The notes under the pieces: generated by a model
The model's input: the letters and a program-made list of their open reading frames with translations, nothing else
What the model was told of the DNA's origin: nothing
The model's database searches: none
Shown: piece after piece, positions 29,969 to 39,951 of the stretch
Position numbering within the stretch: position 1 is the stretch's first letter
Layout: each line of letters opens with the position of its first letter
NCBI GenBank assembly: GCA_963770375.1
Contig: CAVYPM010000013.1
Coordinates: forward strand, 60,981 to 124,980
DNA: 64,000 nucleotides
Reading direction: 5' to 3'
From: DASVBE01 sp963770375
Lineage (GTDB): Bacteria; Actinomycetota; Actinomycetes; Streptosporangiales; Streptosporangiaceae
Translations under genes and position numbers: made by a program

Positions 29969-30369
29969 GGGCGTGTTCTGCCGTCCTGCTGGTGCGGGCT
30001 CCGGGGGCCGGGGCCACGGTAGCGCAGCGCCTGCCGGGCACGCCAAACGGGCGGATCGAACCGCAGTCTAGGCGGCGCGCCGCGGCGGGCCGTATCCCCG
30101 GGTTCGGGGATGGCGCGGCGGCCAGAAGGGCGGTTGGCTGTGCTGAGTCAGGGCGAGGCAGCGCCGCGGAAGGGGAAGGCCAGCCAGGCGCACGGACAGT
30201 GCCGGACACAGGTTGTGCGTCCGGTGTGGGGTCGGCGGGTCCGCGTTCCGGGAGGTCAGCACTTCCGGGGGCACGCTGGCGGGGGGCCACAGGTCTTACG
30301 ACGCTGCCCCGCCCTGGCCGCCGCCCGGTGGCGGGCCAGCCCGTAGCGGTCCCGCCGCCGGGCGGTTTC
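29969..30369. other. 401-bp gap between msrB and the FHA gene
   Basis: Both flanking genes are on the minus strand. The sequence is GC-rich without a convincing reading frame: several stop-free stretches lack the third-position bias of the neighbours. There is no tRNA-like cloverleaf. A region around 30150-30290 has alternating purine-rich blocks. I see no assignable feature. Confidence 0.45.
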
Positions 30370-30780
30370 TCAGCCCGCGCCGTCAGATGGCTCCAGCGTC
30401 AGCGACACCGAGTTGATGCACCAGCGCTGATCGGTCGGGGTTTCGTAGCCCTCGCCCTCGAACACGTGGCCGAGGTGCGAGTCGCAGTTCGCGCACCGCA
30501 CCTCGGTCCGGATCCGGCCCAGCGACCGGTCCTCGAGCAGCACCACCGCGTCGCCCTCGGACGGCTGGTAGAAGCTCGGCCAGCCGCAGTGCGAGTCGAA
30601 CTTCGCGTCGGACCGGAACAGCTCCGCCCCGCACGCCCGGCAGCGGTACACGCCCTCGGTCTTGGTGTCGGTGTACTCGCCGGTAAACGGCGCCTCGGTA
30701 CCGGCCTCGCGAAGCACGTGGTACTCCTGCGGGTTCAGCCGCTGCCGCCATTCGTCGTCGGTGCGCTGCACGTTCGCCAT
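30370..30780 (-). CDS. msrB: Peptide-methionine (R)-S-oxide reductase
   Basis: 136 aa; repairs the R-epimer of methionine sulfoxide in proteins using thioredoxin. Zinc ligands C47/C50 (YRCRACG) and C96/C99 (VRCANCDSHLGHVFEG), catalytic Cys C121 (QRWCINSVSL) and the candidate resolving Cys C65 (SHCGWPSF) are all present. Length and frame are normal. It starts 25 bases after the valS stop on the same strand, so it could be read through from valS. No clear ribosome binding site is seen. msrB also lies near hemQ in mycobacteria. Confidence 0.96.
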   Translation of the reverse strand: MANVQRTDDEWRQRLNPQEYHVLREAGTEAPFTGEYTDTKTEGVYRCRACGAELFRSDAKFDSHCGWPSFYQPSEGDAVVLLEDRSLGRIRTEVRCANCDSHLGHVFEGEGYETPTDQRWCINSVSLTLEPSDGAG

Positions 30781-30805
30781 GCCCGCGACAATACCGGCCG
30801 CCCCG

Positions 30806-33423
30806 TCACAGGCTCACCAGGTACTCCGGCTCGCCCGCACGCTCCCGCAGCAGCACCTCGCCGACCTGGCCGGCCGCCTGCACGTCGGGCAGCACGGCCC
30901 GGGCCGCGGCCAGCCAGGACGGCTCCGCGGTGATGACCAGCTCCCGGGCGGGCGCCCGCATGGACAGCTTGGCCGCCGACTTGGCCGCCCGCACCGCCGT
31001 GATCGCCCCCGAGGCCGCCGCCAGCAGCCCGCCCGGGCCGGCCTCCTGCGGGCCGGGCCCGCCGAACTCGGCCGGTTCCGGCCACCGTGCCTGGTGCACA
31101 GAGCCCGGCTGCCACCAGGACCAGACCTCCTCGGTCACGAACGGCAGGAACGGCGCGAACAGCCGCACCAGCGCGCGCAGCGCCAGCCGCAGCGTGGCCA
31201 CCGCCGAGGCGGCCGGGCCGTCACCGCGCGACCCGTACGCCCGGGCCTTGACCAGCTCCACGTAGTCGTCGCAGAAGAACCAGAAGAACTCCTCGGCCAG
31301 CTCCAGCGCCCGGGCGTGCTCGTACCCCTCGAGCGCCGCCGCGGTGGCTGCCGCCAGCGCGCCCAGCCGGGCCAGCAGCGCCCGGTCCAGCGGCTCGGTG
31401 ACCAGCGCGAGCGGGTCGCTCGCCAGGTCAAGCCCACCTGGCACCGGCAAGGCGGCCAGCACCAGCTTGCTCACGTTCAGCAGCTTCACCGCCAGCCGCC
31501 GGCCGACCCGCAGCTGCGCCGGGTCGAACGCGGTGTCCGTGCCCAGCCGGGCGCTGGCCGCCCAGTACCGCACCGCGTCCGAGCCGTACTGGGCCAGCAG
31601 GTCCAGCGGGGTCACCGCGTTGCCCTTGGACTTGGACATCTTCTTCCGGTCCGGGTCCAGGATCCAGCCGGAGATCGCGGCGTGCCGCCAGGGCAGCACG
31701 CCGAACTCGGCGTGCGAGCGCAGCACCGTGTAGAACAGCCAGGTCCGGATGATCTCGTGGGCCTGCGGCCGCAGGTCCATCGGGAACACCCGGTCCGTGA
31801 TGTCGTCGTCGCTGCCCCAGCCCGCGGCAATCTGCGGCGTCAGCGAGGAGGTGGCCCAGGTGTCCATCACGTCCGGGTCGCCGGTGAACCCGCCCGGCTT
31901 GCCGCGCTGGTCCTCGTCGCAGCCGGGCGGCGGCTCGGCCGCCGGGTCCACCGGCAGCGCGTCCTGGGGTGCCGGGATCGGCGCGTCGTAGCGCGGCTCG
32001 CCGTCGTCGTCCAGCGGGTACCAGACCGGGATCGGCACGCCGAAGAACCGCTGCCGGGAGATCAGCCAGTCGCCGGACAGCCCGCCCACCCAGTTCTCGT
32101 ACCGGGCCCGCATGTGCGGCGGGTGCCAGTCCAGCTCGCGGCCGCGGGCCAGCATGGCGTCGCGCAGGTCCTGGTCGCGGCCGCCGTTGCGGATGTACCA
32201 CTGCCGGGTGGTCATGATCTCCAGCGGCTTGCTGCCGTTCTCGTAGAACTTCACCGCGTGGGTGACCGGCTCCGGCTCGCCGCGCGCCAGCCCGGCGTCC
32301 CGCAGCAGTTCCGCCACCCTGGCGCGGGCCGCGGTCACGGTCAGCCCGGCCAGCTGCTGGTAGGCGGCCCGCCCGGCCGGGTCGTCCAGGCCCGCGGGCG
32401 GCTGCGCCGCCATCCGTCCTGACCGGTCCAGCGTGGCCCGGGTGGGCAGCTGCAGGTCGCGCCACCAGGTCACGTCCGTGGTGTCGCCGAAGGTGCACAC
32501 CATGACCAGGCCTGTGCCCTTGCCCGGCTCGGCGAGGTGGTGCGCCAGCACCGGCACGGCGGTGCCGAACAGCGGCGTGACCGCGGTCCGGCCGATCAGC
32601 GGCGCGTACCGCTCGTCGTCCGGGTGCGCGACCAGCGCCACGCAGGCGGGCAGCAGCTCGGGCCGGGTGGTCGCCACCACGACCTCGCGGCCGCCGCCCG
32701 GTCACCGCCGTCAGCCAGGCGGAACGCCACCCGGTGGTACGCCCCGGCCACCGGCCGGTCCTCCAGCTCGGCCTGGGCCACCGCGGTGCCGAACGTCACG
32801 TCCCACAGCGACGGCGCCTCGGCCAGGTACGCCTCGCCGCGGGCCAGGTTGCGCAGGAAGCCGCGCTGGGCCACGGCCCGGCACCGGTCGCCCACGGTCT
32901 GGTACTCGGTGGACCAGTCCACCGACAGCCCGAGCTTGCGCCAGGCGCCCGCGTAGGCCTGCTCGTCCCGGCCGGTCAGCGCCAGGCACAGCTCGACGAA
33001 GTTGCGCCGGGACACCGGCACCGGCGGCCCGCCGGCCTTGCCCGGCGGCTCGCGGTGCAGTTCAAGGACAGGGCCGGGTCGTAGGGCAGCGCCGGGTCGC
33101 ACCGGACGCCGTAGTAGTTCTGCACCCGGCGCTCGGTGGGCAGCCCGTTGTCGTCCCAGCCGATCGGGTAGAACACCGCCTTGCCGCGCATCCGCTGGAA
33201 CCGCGCGACGAAGTCGGTCTGGGTGAACGAGAAGGCGTGCCCGAGGTGCAGCGTCCCGCTGGCGGTCAGCGGGGGAGTGTCGATGGCGTAGACGCCATCG
33301 CGTCGTGCGGAGCGGTCAAACTTGTACTACCCGCACCTCTTCCCACCGGCGCGACCACTTGTCCTCCAGGCCGTCAAGCACGGGCTTGTCCGGCACGTCG
33401 CTGGGGCGGAAGAGAGAGCTCAT
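30806..33423 (-). CDS. valS: Valyl-tRNA synthetase, three frameshifts
   Basis: Class I aminoacyl-tRNA synthetase charging tRNA-Val. ATG 33423 (MSSLFRPSDVPDKPVLDGLE) begins the gene. The frame shifts near 33325 (then YKFDRSARRDGVYAIDTPPLTASG and the HIGH-type motif HLGHAFS), near 33060 (then LHREPPGKAGGPPVPVSRRNFVELC), and near 32700 (then EVVVATTRPELLPACVALVAHP in the editing domain). From there it is unbroken, with the KMSKS motif (RKKMSKSKGNAVT) and the anticodon-binding and C-terminal coiled-coil domains. Restored length is about 870 aa. All three breaks are single-base type. An essential enzyme with three breaks points to sequence error, unless another valS copy exists elsewhere. Confidence 0.9.
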
Positions 33424-33474
33424 GGCCAGATGCTAGCGCGGCCGGTTCCGTCAGGGGACCCATTTCGGGTGGCG

Positions 33475-33530
33475 TATCGACAGGTTTCTATATTACGCTG
33501 GCTGCGGACATAGACACTTGTCGATGGATA
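33475..33530 (+). promoter_or_regulatory. Inverted TATCGACA / TTGTCGATG elements upstream of a small gene
   Basis: TATCGACAG (33475-33483) is repeated in inverted orientation as TTGTCGATG (33518-33526), followed by GATA. The AT-rich segment between them (GTTTCTATATTACG) could hold promoter elements. The arrangement, 30-80 bp before ATG 33557, looks like an operator pair for a dimeric repressor such as an ArsR/SmtB type. The regulator is not in the window next to it, so this is inference. Confidence 0.4.
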
Positions 33531-33556
33531 GTGTGACTGGCGCGAAGGAGACCGCG

Positions 33557-33907
33557 ATGACGACGCCGGCCGACGGGCCCTACGAGAGCTGCACGCTGCC
33601 CGCGGCGGACCTGCCCGGGCGGCTGGCCGAGTTCGACGCCGCGTTCGCCGCCGGGCTGCGGCACGCCGAGGTGATCAGCCCGACCCACGCGCGGCTGGTG
33701 TTCACCGCGGACCAGGCCCGGGCGGAGGCGCTGGCCGGGCTGCTCAGCCGGGAGAGCGAGTGCTGCTCGTTCTTCACCTTCGGCCAGCAGGTCGCGGGGG
33801 ACACGGTGACGGTTGACGTGACCGTGCCGGCCGGGCAGGCCGAGGCGCTTTCCGTCCTCGCGGCCCGGGCCGCGCGGTATCTACCCGGCGCTCGCAACGT
33901 TCCGTAA
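33557..33907 (+). CDS. Small protein with an ECCSFFTF motif
   Basis: 116 aa from ATG 33557 with GAAGGAGA upstream. Recognisable stretches are SCTLPAADLPGRLAEFDAAFA, ARLVFTADQARAEALAGLLSRESECCSFFTFGQQ and VTVDVTVPAGQAEALSVLAARA. The vicinal cysteine pair (about 79-80) within ExECCSFFTF recurs in small actinobacterial proteins that often sit near metal or arsenic response genes, but I know no assigned function. Vicinal cysteines could bind a soft metal. It is followed 21 bases later by an aldo/keto reductase in the same direction. Family call only. Confidence 0.6.
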   Translation: MTTPADGPYESCTLPAADLPGRLAEFDAAFAAGLRHAEVISPTHARLVFTADQARAEALAGLLSRESECCSFFTFGQQVAGDTVTVDVTVPAGQAEALSVLAARAARYLPGARNVP

Positions 33908-33928
33908 TCCTGAATCTAGGGTGGGCGT

Positions 33929-34957
33929 ATGCAGATGCGCGTACTGGGAACCACCGGAGTCAAGGTCAGCCCTCTGTGCCTCGGCGCGATGATGTTCGGC
34001 GCCTGGGGCAACACCGACCACGACGAGTCCGTGCGGATCATCCGCCGGGCCGTCGAGGGCGGCATCAACTTCATCGACACCGCGGACGTGTACTCGCGCG
34101 GCGAGTCCGAGGAGATCGTCGGCAAGGCCCTGGCCCAGCTGGACCGGGACCGGATCGTGCTGGCCACCAAGGCGCACGCGGCGATGAGCGACGACGACCC
34201 GAACGCCAGCGGCAACTCGCGGCGCTGGATCATCCGCGAGTGCGACGCCAGCCTGCGGCGGCTCGGCACCGACTACATCGACCTGTACCAGATCCACCGG
34301 CCGGACCCCACGGCCGACGTGGACGAGACGCTGAGCGCGCTGACCGACCTGATCCGGGCGGGCAAGATCCGCTACGCGGGCAGCTCCACGTTCCCGCCGT
34401 CGCAGATCGTCGAGGCCCAGTGGACCGCGGAGCGGCGCGGCCGGGAACGGTTCGTCTGCGAGCAGCCGCCGTACTCGATCCTGGTCCGCGGCATCGAGGC
34501 CGAGGTGCTGCCGGTCTGCCAGCAGTACGGGATGGGCGTGATCCCGTGGAGCCCGCTGGCCGGCGGCTGGCTGACCGGCCGCTACCGGAAGGGCGCCGAG
34601 ATCCCGGTCAGCCGCCGGGCGCAGCGCATCCCGCAGCGGTTCGACCTGAGCCTGCCCGGCAACCAGGCCAAGCTGGAGGCGGCCGAGCAGCTGGCCGTGC
34701 TGGCGCAGGAGACCGGGGTGTCGCTGATCCACCTGGCGCTGGCCTTCGTGATCCGGCATCCGGCGGTGACCTCGGCGATCATCGGGCCGCGCACGATGGA
34801 GCAGCTGGAGAGCCAGCTCGGCGCCGAGGAGGTCACGCTGGAGCCGGCCGTGCTGGACCGGATCGACGAGATCGTGCCGCCCGGCACGAACCTGAATCCC
34901 CCCGACGGCGGGTACATGCCGCCCGCGCTGACCACCCCGGCACTGCGCCGGCGCTGA
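33929..34957 (+). CDS. Aldo/keto reductase
   Basis: 342 aa TIM-barrel NADPH oxidoreductase. N-terminal MRVLGTTGVKVSPLCLGAMMFG and GINFIDTADVYSRGESEEIVGKAL carry the catalytic Asp and Tyr; IVLATKAH has the catalytic Lys and YIDLYQIHRPDP the His. C-terminal SAIIGPRTMEQLESQLGA is the cofactor-binding signature of the YghZ/Tas-like subgroup. Substrate unknown; these enzymes reduce a range of aldehydes and ketones. Frame intact. It starts 21 bases after the small ECC protein, probably in one transcript. Confidence 0.92.
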   Translation: MQMRVLGTTGVKVSPLCLGAMMFGAWGNTDHDESVRIIRRAVEGGINFIDTADVYSRGESEEIVGKALAQLDRDRIVLATKAHAAMSDDDPNASGNSRRWIIRECDASLRRLGTDYIDLYQIHRPDPTADVDETLSALTDLIRAGKIRYAGSSTFPPSQIVEAQWTAERRGRERFVCEQPPYSILVRGIEAEVLPVCQQYGMGVIPWSPLAGGWLTGRYRKGAEIPVSRRAQRIPQRFDLSLPGNQAKLEAAEQLAVLAQETGVSLIHLALAFVIRHPAVTSAIIGPRTMEQLESQLGAEEVTLEPAVLDRIDEIVPPGTNLNPPDGGYMPPALTTPALRRR

Positions 34958-35056
34958 CGCGGCGGCGTGCTGCGCCCGCGGCGGATTCCGCTGCGGGCGC
35001 AGCATAGGTGGCCCTTATTCGCTGGGGATGTCTGAGGCACCTGGGATAATGAGCGT

Positions 35057-38045
35057 GTGCTTCCGGTTCCTGGCTATCAGCTGGTCGGCAGGGAAGGCGA
35101 GCTGCGCCGCCTGCTGTCGCTGCTCGATCAAGCCGCGGCCGGGGAGCCAGTCGTCGCGCTGATCAGCGGGGACGCCGGGATGGGTAAGACCCGGCTGACC
35201 GCCGAGCTGGCCGCGCGGGCCGCTCCCCGGGGCTTCACCGTGCTTTCCGGCCGGTGCGCCGAGCTCGGCGACGCCGTGCCGTACCTGCCGCTGGCCGACG
35301 CGCTGCGCAACGCGACCACCGGCCCGTCGGCGTCCCGGCCGCTGCACGACGCGCTGGCCGCCCGGCCGGTGCTCAGCCGGCTGCTGCCCGACCTGGGCAC
35401 CGGCGGCGCGGCCGAGCACATGCACAGGGACCTGGCCCAGCAGCAGCTGTTCGGCGCGGTGCTCGGCCTGCTGGCGGAGATCGCCGGGCAGCAGCCGGTG
35501 CTGCTGATCCTGGAGGACATGCACTGGGCCGACCGGTCCACCCGGGATCTTCTGACGTTCCTGAGCCGGGTGCTGCACCGCGAGCGGGTCGTGGTCATCG
35601 CCACCTACCGGACCGATGACCTGCACCGCAGCCACCCGCTGCGGCCGGTGGTGGGGGAGCTGCAGCGGCTGCCCAGCGTGACCGCGGTCGAGCTGGGCCC
35701 GCTGCCCGACGCGGCGATGGCCGAGCACCTGACCGCGCTGGCCATGGGCGGGCTGAGCGCGGCGTCGCTGGACGCGATCATCCGCCGGGCCGAGGGCAAC
35801 CCCTACTACGCCGAGGAGCTGCTGGCCGCGGCGCTGCGGCACGGCAGCGAGCTGCCCGCCGGGCTGGCCGGGCTGCTGCTGGCCCGGGTCGAGCGGCTGT
35901 CCCCGGCGGCCCAGCACGTGCTCCGCGCCGCCGCGGTGGCCGGCCGCCGGATGGACGACGAGCTGGTCCGGCTGGCCTCCGGGCTGGTTGCGGGCGACTA
36001 CGAGGAAGCGGTCCGCGAGTCGGTGGCCAGCCAGCTGCTGATCCCTGACGGGGACGCGGGCTACGCGTTCCGGCACGCGCTGATCCGCGAGGCGATCTAC
36101 GCGGACCTGCTGCCCGGCGAGCGGACCCGGATGCACGCCCGGCTGGCCGAGCTGCTGTCCGACGAGGCCCGGCTGGCCGCGGAGCCCGGCACTGCCGCCG
36201 AGCTCGCCCACCACTGCCTGGCCAGCCACGACATCCCGGGCGCGTTCGCCGCCTCGGTCCGGGCCGGCCGGGAGGCGCTGCGGCTGGCCGCGCCCGCCGA
36301 GGCGCACCGGCACTTCGACCAGGCGCTGGCGCTGTGGGAGCGGGTCAGCGAGCCGGAGGAGCTGGCCGGGATGTCCCGCGGCTGGCTGGCGTTCGACTCG
36401 GCGGAGAGCTCGGCCCGCAGCGGTGACGTGGCCCGCACCGTGTCCCAGCTGCGGCGGCTGCGCGGCTACCTGAACCCGGCCGACGACCCGCGGCTGGCCT
36501 GCCGGGTCGGCGAGCGGCTGGCCTACTACCTGCTCGAGATCAACGAGGCCACCGAGGCCGACGAGACGGCTGCCGCCGCGATCGGCGTGCTGCCCGCGGA
36601 CCCGCCCCGGTGGGAGCGGGCCCGGGCGCTGGCCACCTACGCGCAGACCCGGATGCACTGCGGTGACGAGGCCACCGCGCTGGCCACCGCGCAGCAGGCC
36701 AGGGAGGCGGCGCGGGCCGCGGACGCCCCGTGGCTGGAGGCCGACACGCTGGTCACGCTGGGCCTGCTGGACGAGCGGCGGGGCCGGCCCAAGGAGGCGG
36801 TGGACCAGATGACGCTGGCCTTCCAGCAGGCCAGCACGAGCAAGCTGCTCGACGTGCATCTGCGGGCCGCGTTCCAGCTGGCCCGCATCCACCTGGAGCG
36901 CGGCGACCTCGCCGACGCCAGCCGGGTCGCGCACCAGGGCCTCCAGGTCGCCGATAAGTACGGCCTGTCCATGGCGCCGTACGGGCTCGACCTGCAGTAC
37001 ACGCACTACCTGGCGCACTACGCGGAGGGCGCCTGGGACCACGCGCAGCAGGTGACGGACGGGTTCACCGCCCGGGTCACCAGCGTGGCCGAGGCCCGGC
37101 TGTCGGCCATGGCCCTGTTCATCGACGTGGCCCGGGGGAACCCCAACGTCGCCGACCGGGTCACCTGGATGCGGCCGTTCTGGGCCGAGGACTCGTTCGG
37201 CGCGTTCATCGCGCAGAGCCTGATCGCGGAGAACGCGCTCTGGCAGGGCGACGCGGAGCTGGCCGCGGCCGAGGTCGCCGCGGTGATCGGGGACCACGCC
37301 GAGTTCGCGGAGAAGTCACCGCCGATCATCCGGGTCGCGGCGACCGGCCTGGCCGCCCAGGCCGACCTCGCCGCCCGGGCCCGGGCCGCGGGGGAGACCG
37401 AGAAGGCGGCGGCCGCGGTCGCCGCCGCGGCTGAGCTGATCGAGCTCGCCCGGGAAGGCGCCGCGTACCCGAGCAAGCCGCTGTACGCCCTCGGCGTCGA
37501 GGGGCGCGGCTGGCTGGCCCGGGCCGAGGCCGAGTGGCTGCGCGCCCAGGGCCGTAACGACCCGGACGCCTGGTGCGAGGTCATCGAGGTGTTCGGCCCG
37601 TCGTTCGTGTACGAGCGGGCCCGGTCCCAGTGGCGGCTGGCCGAGGCGCTGGCCGAGGCCGGCCAGCGGGAGGAAGCGCAGCAGGCGTGGCGGCTGGCGC
37701 TGGACGTGGCGCGCGGTCTTGCCGCCCAGCCGCTGCGTGCGGGCCTTGCATGACCTGGGCCGGCGCGCCCGGCTGGATACGGGGCCGGTGGATGCGGCCG
37801 CGGCCGCCGAGGGGGCCGGGCCGGCGCCGGGGCTGCTGTCCGGGCTGACCGCGCGGGAGCGTGAGGTTCTCCGGCTTCTCGCGCAGGGCAGCAGCAACCG
37901 GGAGATCGCCGCCGAGCTGTTCATCGCGCCCAAGACCGCCAGCGTGCACGTGTCCAACATCCTGGCGAAGCTGGGGGCGGCCAGCCGGACCGAGGCGGCG
38001 GCGATCGCGCACCGCAACGGGGTCGGGCTGCCCGCGCGGGGCTAG
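35057..38045 (+). CDS. LAL-type LuxR regulator (AAA/NACHT-like ATPase), frameshifted near 37741
   Basis: Large MalT/LAL-family transcription activator, about 995 aa when repaired. GTG 35057 gives MLPVPGYQLVGREGELRRLLSLL; the P-loop is ISGDAGMGKTRLTAEL (38-45) and Walker B is LLILEDMHWAD. A long helical TPR-like region follows (residues 400-890). The frame ends at 37753 with one apparent extra base near 37741; the shifted frame continues RALHDLGRRARLDTG and then a LuxR HTH (LTAREREVLRLLAQGSSNREIA ... KTASVHVSNILAKLG) to the stop at 38045. Such regulators sense small molecules and often control secondary metabolism or catabolic genes. The target is unknown; the aldo/keto reductase and the luciferase-like oxidoreductase flank it. 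Confidence 0.87.
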
Positions 38046-38066
38046 GGCGGGGCCAGGGGGCCCGCC

Positions 38067-38990
38067 TCAGGCCGGCGCCGGGGCGAGGGCTTCGAGGAGC
38101 TCGGCGGCCCGGTCGGCGGCCGCCTCCGGGTCGGCGACCGGGGAGCCGATCTGCGGGTCCCAGTTGAGGTCGTAGAACAGCTCGGTCACGCCCTGCTCGC
38201 CAAGCCAGGCGGCGTCGTCACGGATCTGCTGGTGGCTGCCGGACAGCAGCAGGCGCTGGCTGTCCTGGCCGGAGACCGGGGCGCCGGCCCGGACCACGCC
38301 GCGGCAGATGAACCGGAGCTTCCCCGGGTCGCGGCCGGCCTGCTCGGCGGCCGCCTTCACCACGGCGATGCCCTCGGCGATCCGGGACAGGTCGGTGCGG
38401 CTGGAGGTCACCCAGCCGTCGGCCAGGCGCCCGATGCGCTCCAGGGCGGGCTTGGCCATGCCGCCGAGGATGACCGGCGGGCCGCCGGGCTGGACCGGCT
38501 TGGGCTGCACCGAGCCGCGCGGCACGGTGTAGAACTCGCCGCTGAACTCGCTGATCTCGTCGTCCCACAGCGTGCGGAGCACCCCGATGTACTCGGCGGT
38601 GCGCGCGCCGCGGCGGGCCATGTCCGCGCCGGTCAGGGTGAATTCCTCGGGCATCCAGCCGATGCCCAGGCCCAGGTCGTGCCGCCCGGCAGAGAGCACG
38701 TCCAGCGACGCGGCCTGCTTGGCCAGGTAGCCGGGGGAGACGAAGGGCAGGTTGACGATCGCGACGCCGAGCCGGATCGTGCGGGTCACCGCCGCGGCGT
38801 AGGCCAGGGCTGCGTAGGGGTCGAGGACGTCCTGGTACACCGGGTCCATGCCGGAGCCCTCGGGCACGATCAGCCGCTGGAAGGACCACAGCGTCGCGTA
38901 GCCCGCCTTTTCCGCGCGGGCCGCGAAGCCCGCCAGGTTGTCCGGGGTCGCCCAGGCCCCGGAGACCGGGGCGCCGAAACCGATCTGCAT
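38067..38990 (-). CDS. LLM-class F420-dependent-type oxidoreductase
   Basis: 307 aa from ATG 38990 with GAGGAG upstream. Typical luciferase-like TIM barrel: MQIGFGAPVSGAWATPDNLAGFAARAEKAGYATLW, a TRTIRLGVAIVNLPFVSPGYLAKQAASLDVLSAGRHDLGLGIGW core, and PPVILGGMAKPALERIGRLADGW near the C-terminal part. F420 rather than FMN is the usual cofactor for this subgroup in actinobacteria, but the sequence alone does not prove it. The frame is intact, in contrast to the paralogue at 9.4-10.3 kb. It converges on the LAL regulator. Confidence 0.9.
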   Translation of the reverse strand: MQIGFGAPVSGAWATPDNLAGFAARAEKAGYATLWSFQRLIVPEGSGMDPVYQDVLDPYAALAYAAAVTRTIRLGVAIVNLPFVSPGYLAKQAASLDVLSAGRHDLGLGIGWMPEEFTLTGADMARRGARTAEYIGVLRTLWDDEISEFSGEFYTVPRGSVQPKPVQPGGPPVILGGMAKPALERIGRLADGWVTSSRTDLSRIAEGIAVVKAAAEQAGRDPGKLRFICRGVVRAGAPVSGQDSQRLLLSGSHQQIRDDAAWLGEQGVTELFYDLNWDPQIGSPVADPEAAADRAAELLEALAPAPA

Positions 38991-39117
38991 AGCTCCTCAC
39001 CCTAGTGGCGGCCACCGGTCACCCGGGTGGCGGCGGCGGCGTGGCAGCGCTACGTTGTCTCCTGGAGTTGCTTGAGCGCACAACTACTTTCCGTTACTTC
39101 CCCCGAACGGAGTCCTC

Positions 39118-39912
39118 ATGTCCACTGACCCGCGTCACTGGATTTCCGTACTGCGCGCCTCCCATGGCAACCTCGCCGGCGCGGTCGCCGCGCTGGGCCC
39201 GGACCGGGCCACCGACCAGTCGTACTGCCGTGACTGGTCGGTCGCGCAGGTCCTGTCCCACCTTGGCAGCGGCGCAGAGATCTCGCTGCTCACGCTGCGC
39301 GCCGCGATCGGCGAGGGCGAGCCCGCCGGGCCGGACGCGTTCCCGCCGATCTGGGACCGGTGGAACGCCAAGGCCCCGGCCGACCAGATCGCCGACGGGC
39401 TGGCCAGCGACGAGGAGCACATCTCCCGGCTGGAGCAGCTGACCGGCGACCAGCTGGACGGCATCAAGGTGTCGCTGTTCGGCATGGACCTCGACGCAGT
39501 CGGCCTGATCGGGCTGCGGCTGGGCGAGCATGCCGTGCACACCTGGGACGTCGCGGTCATCGCCGACCCGGCCGCGCAGGTCCCGGCCGACGCGGTGGAC
39601 CTGCTGATTGACCGGGTGCCGGGGTTCCTGGCCCCGCGGCTGGGCAAGCCGCAGGACCCGCCGCTGCGGGTGCACTTCACCGTGACCGGCCCGGACCGGG
39701 ACTGGACGCTGACCGCCTCGGCGGATTCGGTCACGGTGACCGACGGCCCGGCCGCGGACGACGGCGGTCCGGCCGCCAGCGAGGTGCGGATCCCGGCCGA
39801 GGCGCTGCTGCGGCTGGCCTACGGACGGCTCGACCCGGCGCACACCCCGGACGGGACCGAGGCCGACCCGGCGGTGCTTGACCGGCTGCGGGCGGTGTTC
39901 CCCGGGTTCTGA
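39118..39912 (+). CDS. Mycothiol-dependent maleylpyruvate isomerase family protein
   Basis: 264 aa. The N-terminal DinB-like four-helix domain carries WSVAQVLSHLGSGAE (first metal His) and LGEHAVHTWDVAVI (Glu-x2-x-His pattern), the metal-binding set of mycothiol-dependent enzymes of this fold. The C-terminal SCP2-like domain follows from about residue 180 (LRVHFTVTGPDRDWTLTASADSVTV). Members use mycothiol as thiol cofactor in isomerase or transferase reactions; the exact substrate is not predictable. Start ATG 39118. A second member of the same broad family lies at 49.9-50.7 kb. Confidence 0.83.
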   Translation: MSTDPRHWISVLRASHGNLAGAVAALGPDRATDQSYCRDWSVAQVLSHLGSGAEISLLTLRAAIGEGEPAGPDAFPPIWDRWNAKAPADQIADGLASDEEHISRLEQLTGDQLDGIKVSLFGMDLDAVGLIGLRLGEHAVHTWDVAVIADPAAQVPADAVDLLIDRVPGFLAPRLGKPQDPPLRVHFTVTGPDRDWTLTASADSVTVTDGPAADDGGPAASEVRIPAEALLRLAYGRLDPAHTPDGTEADPAVLDRLRAVFPGF

Positions 39913-39951
39913 GCCGGCTCGAGCCCGGCTCAGCACCGGTTCAGCGCCGGC

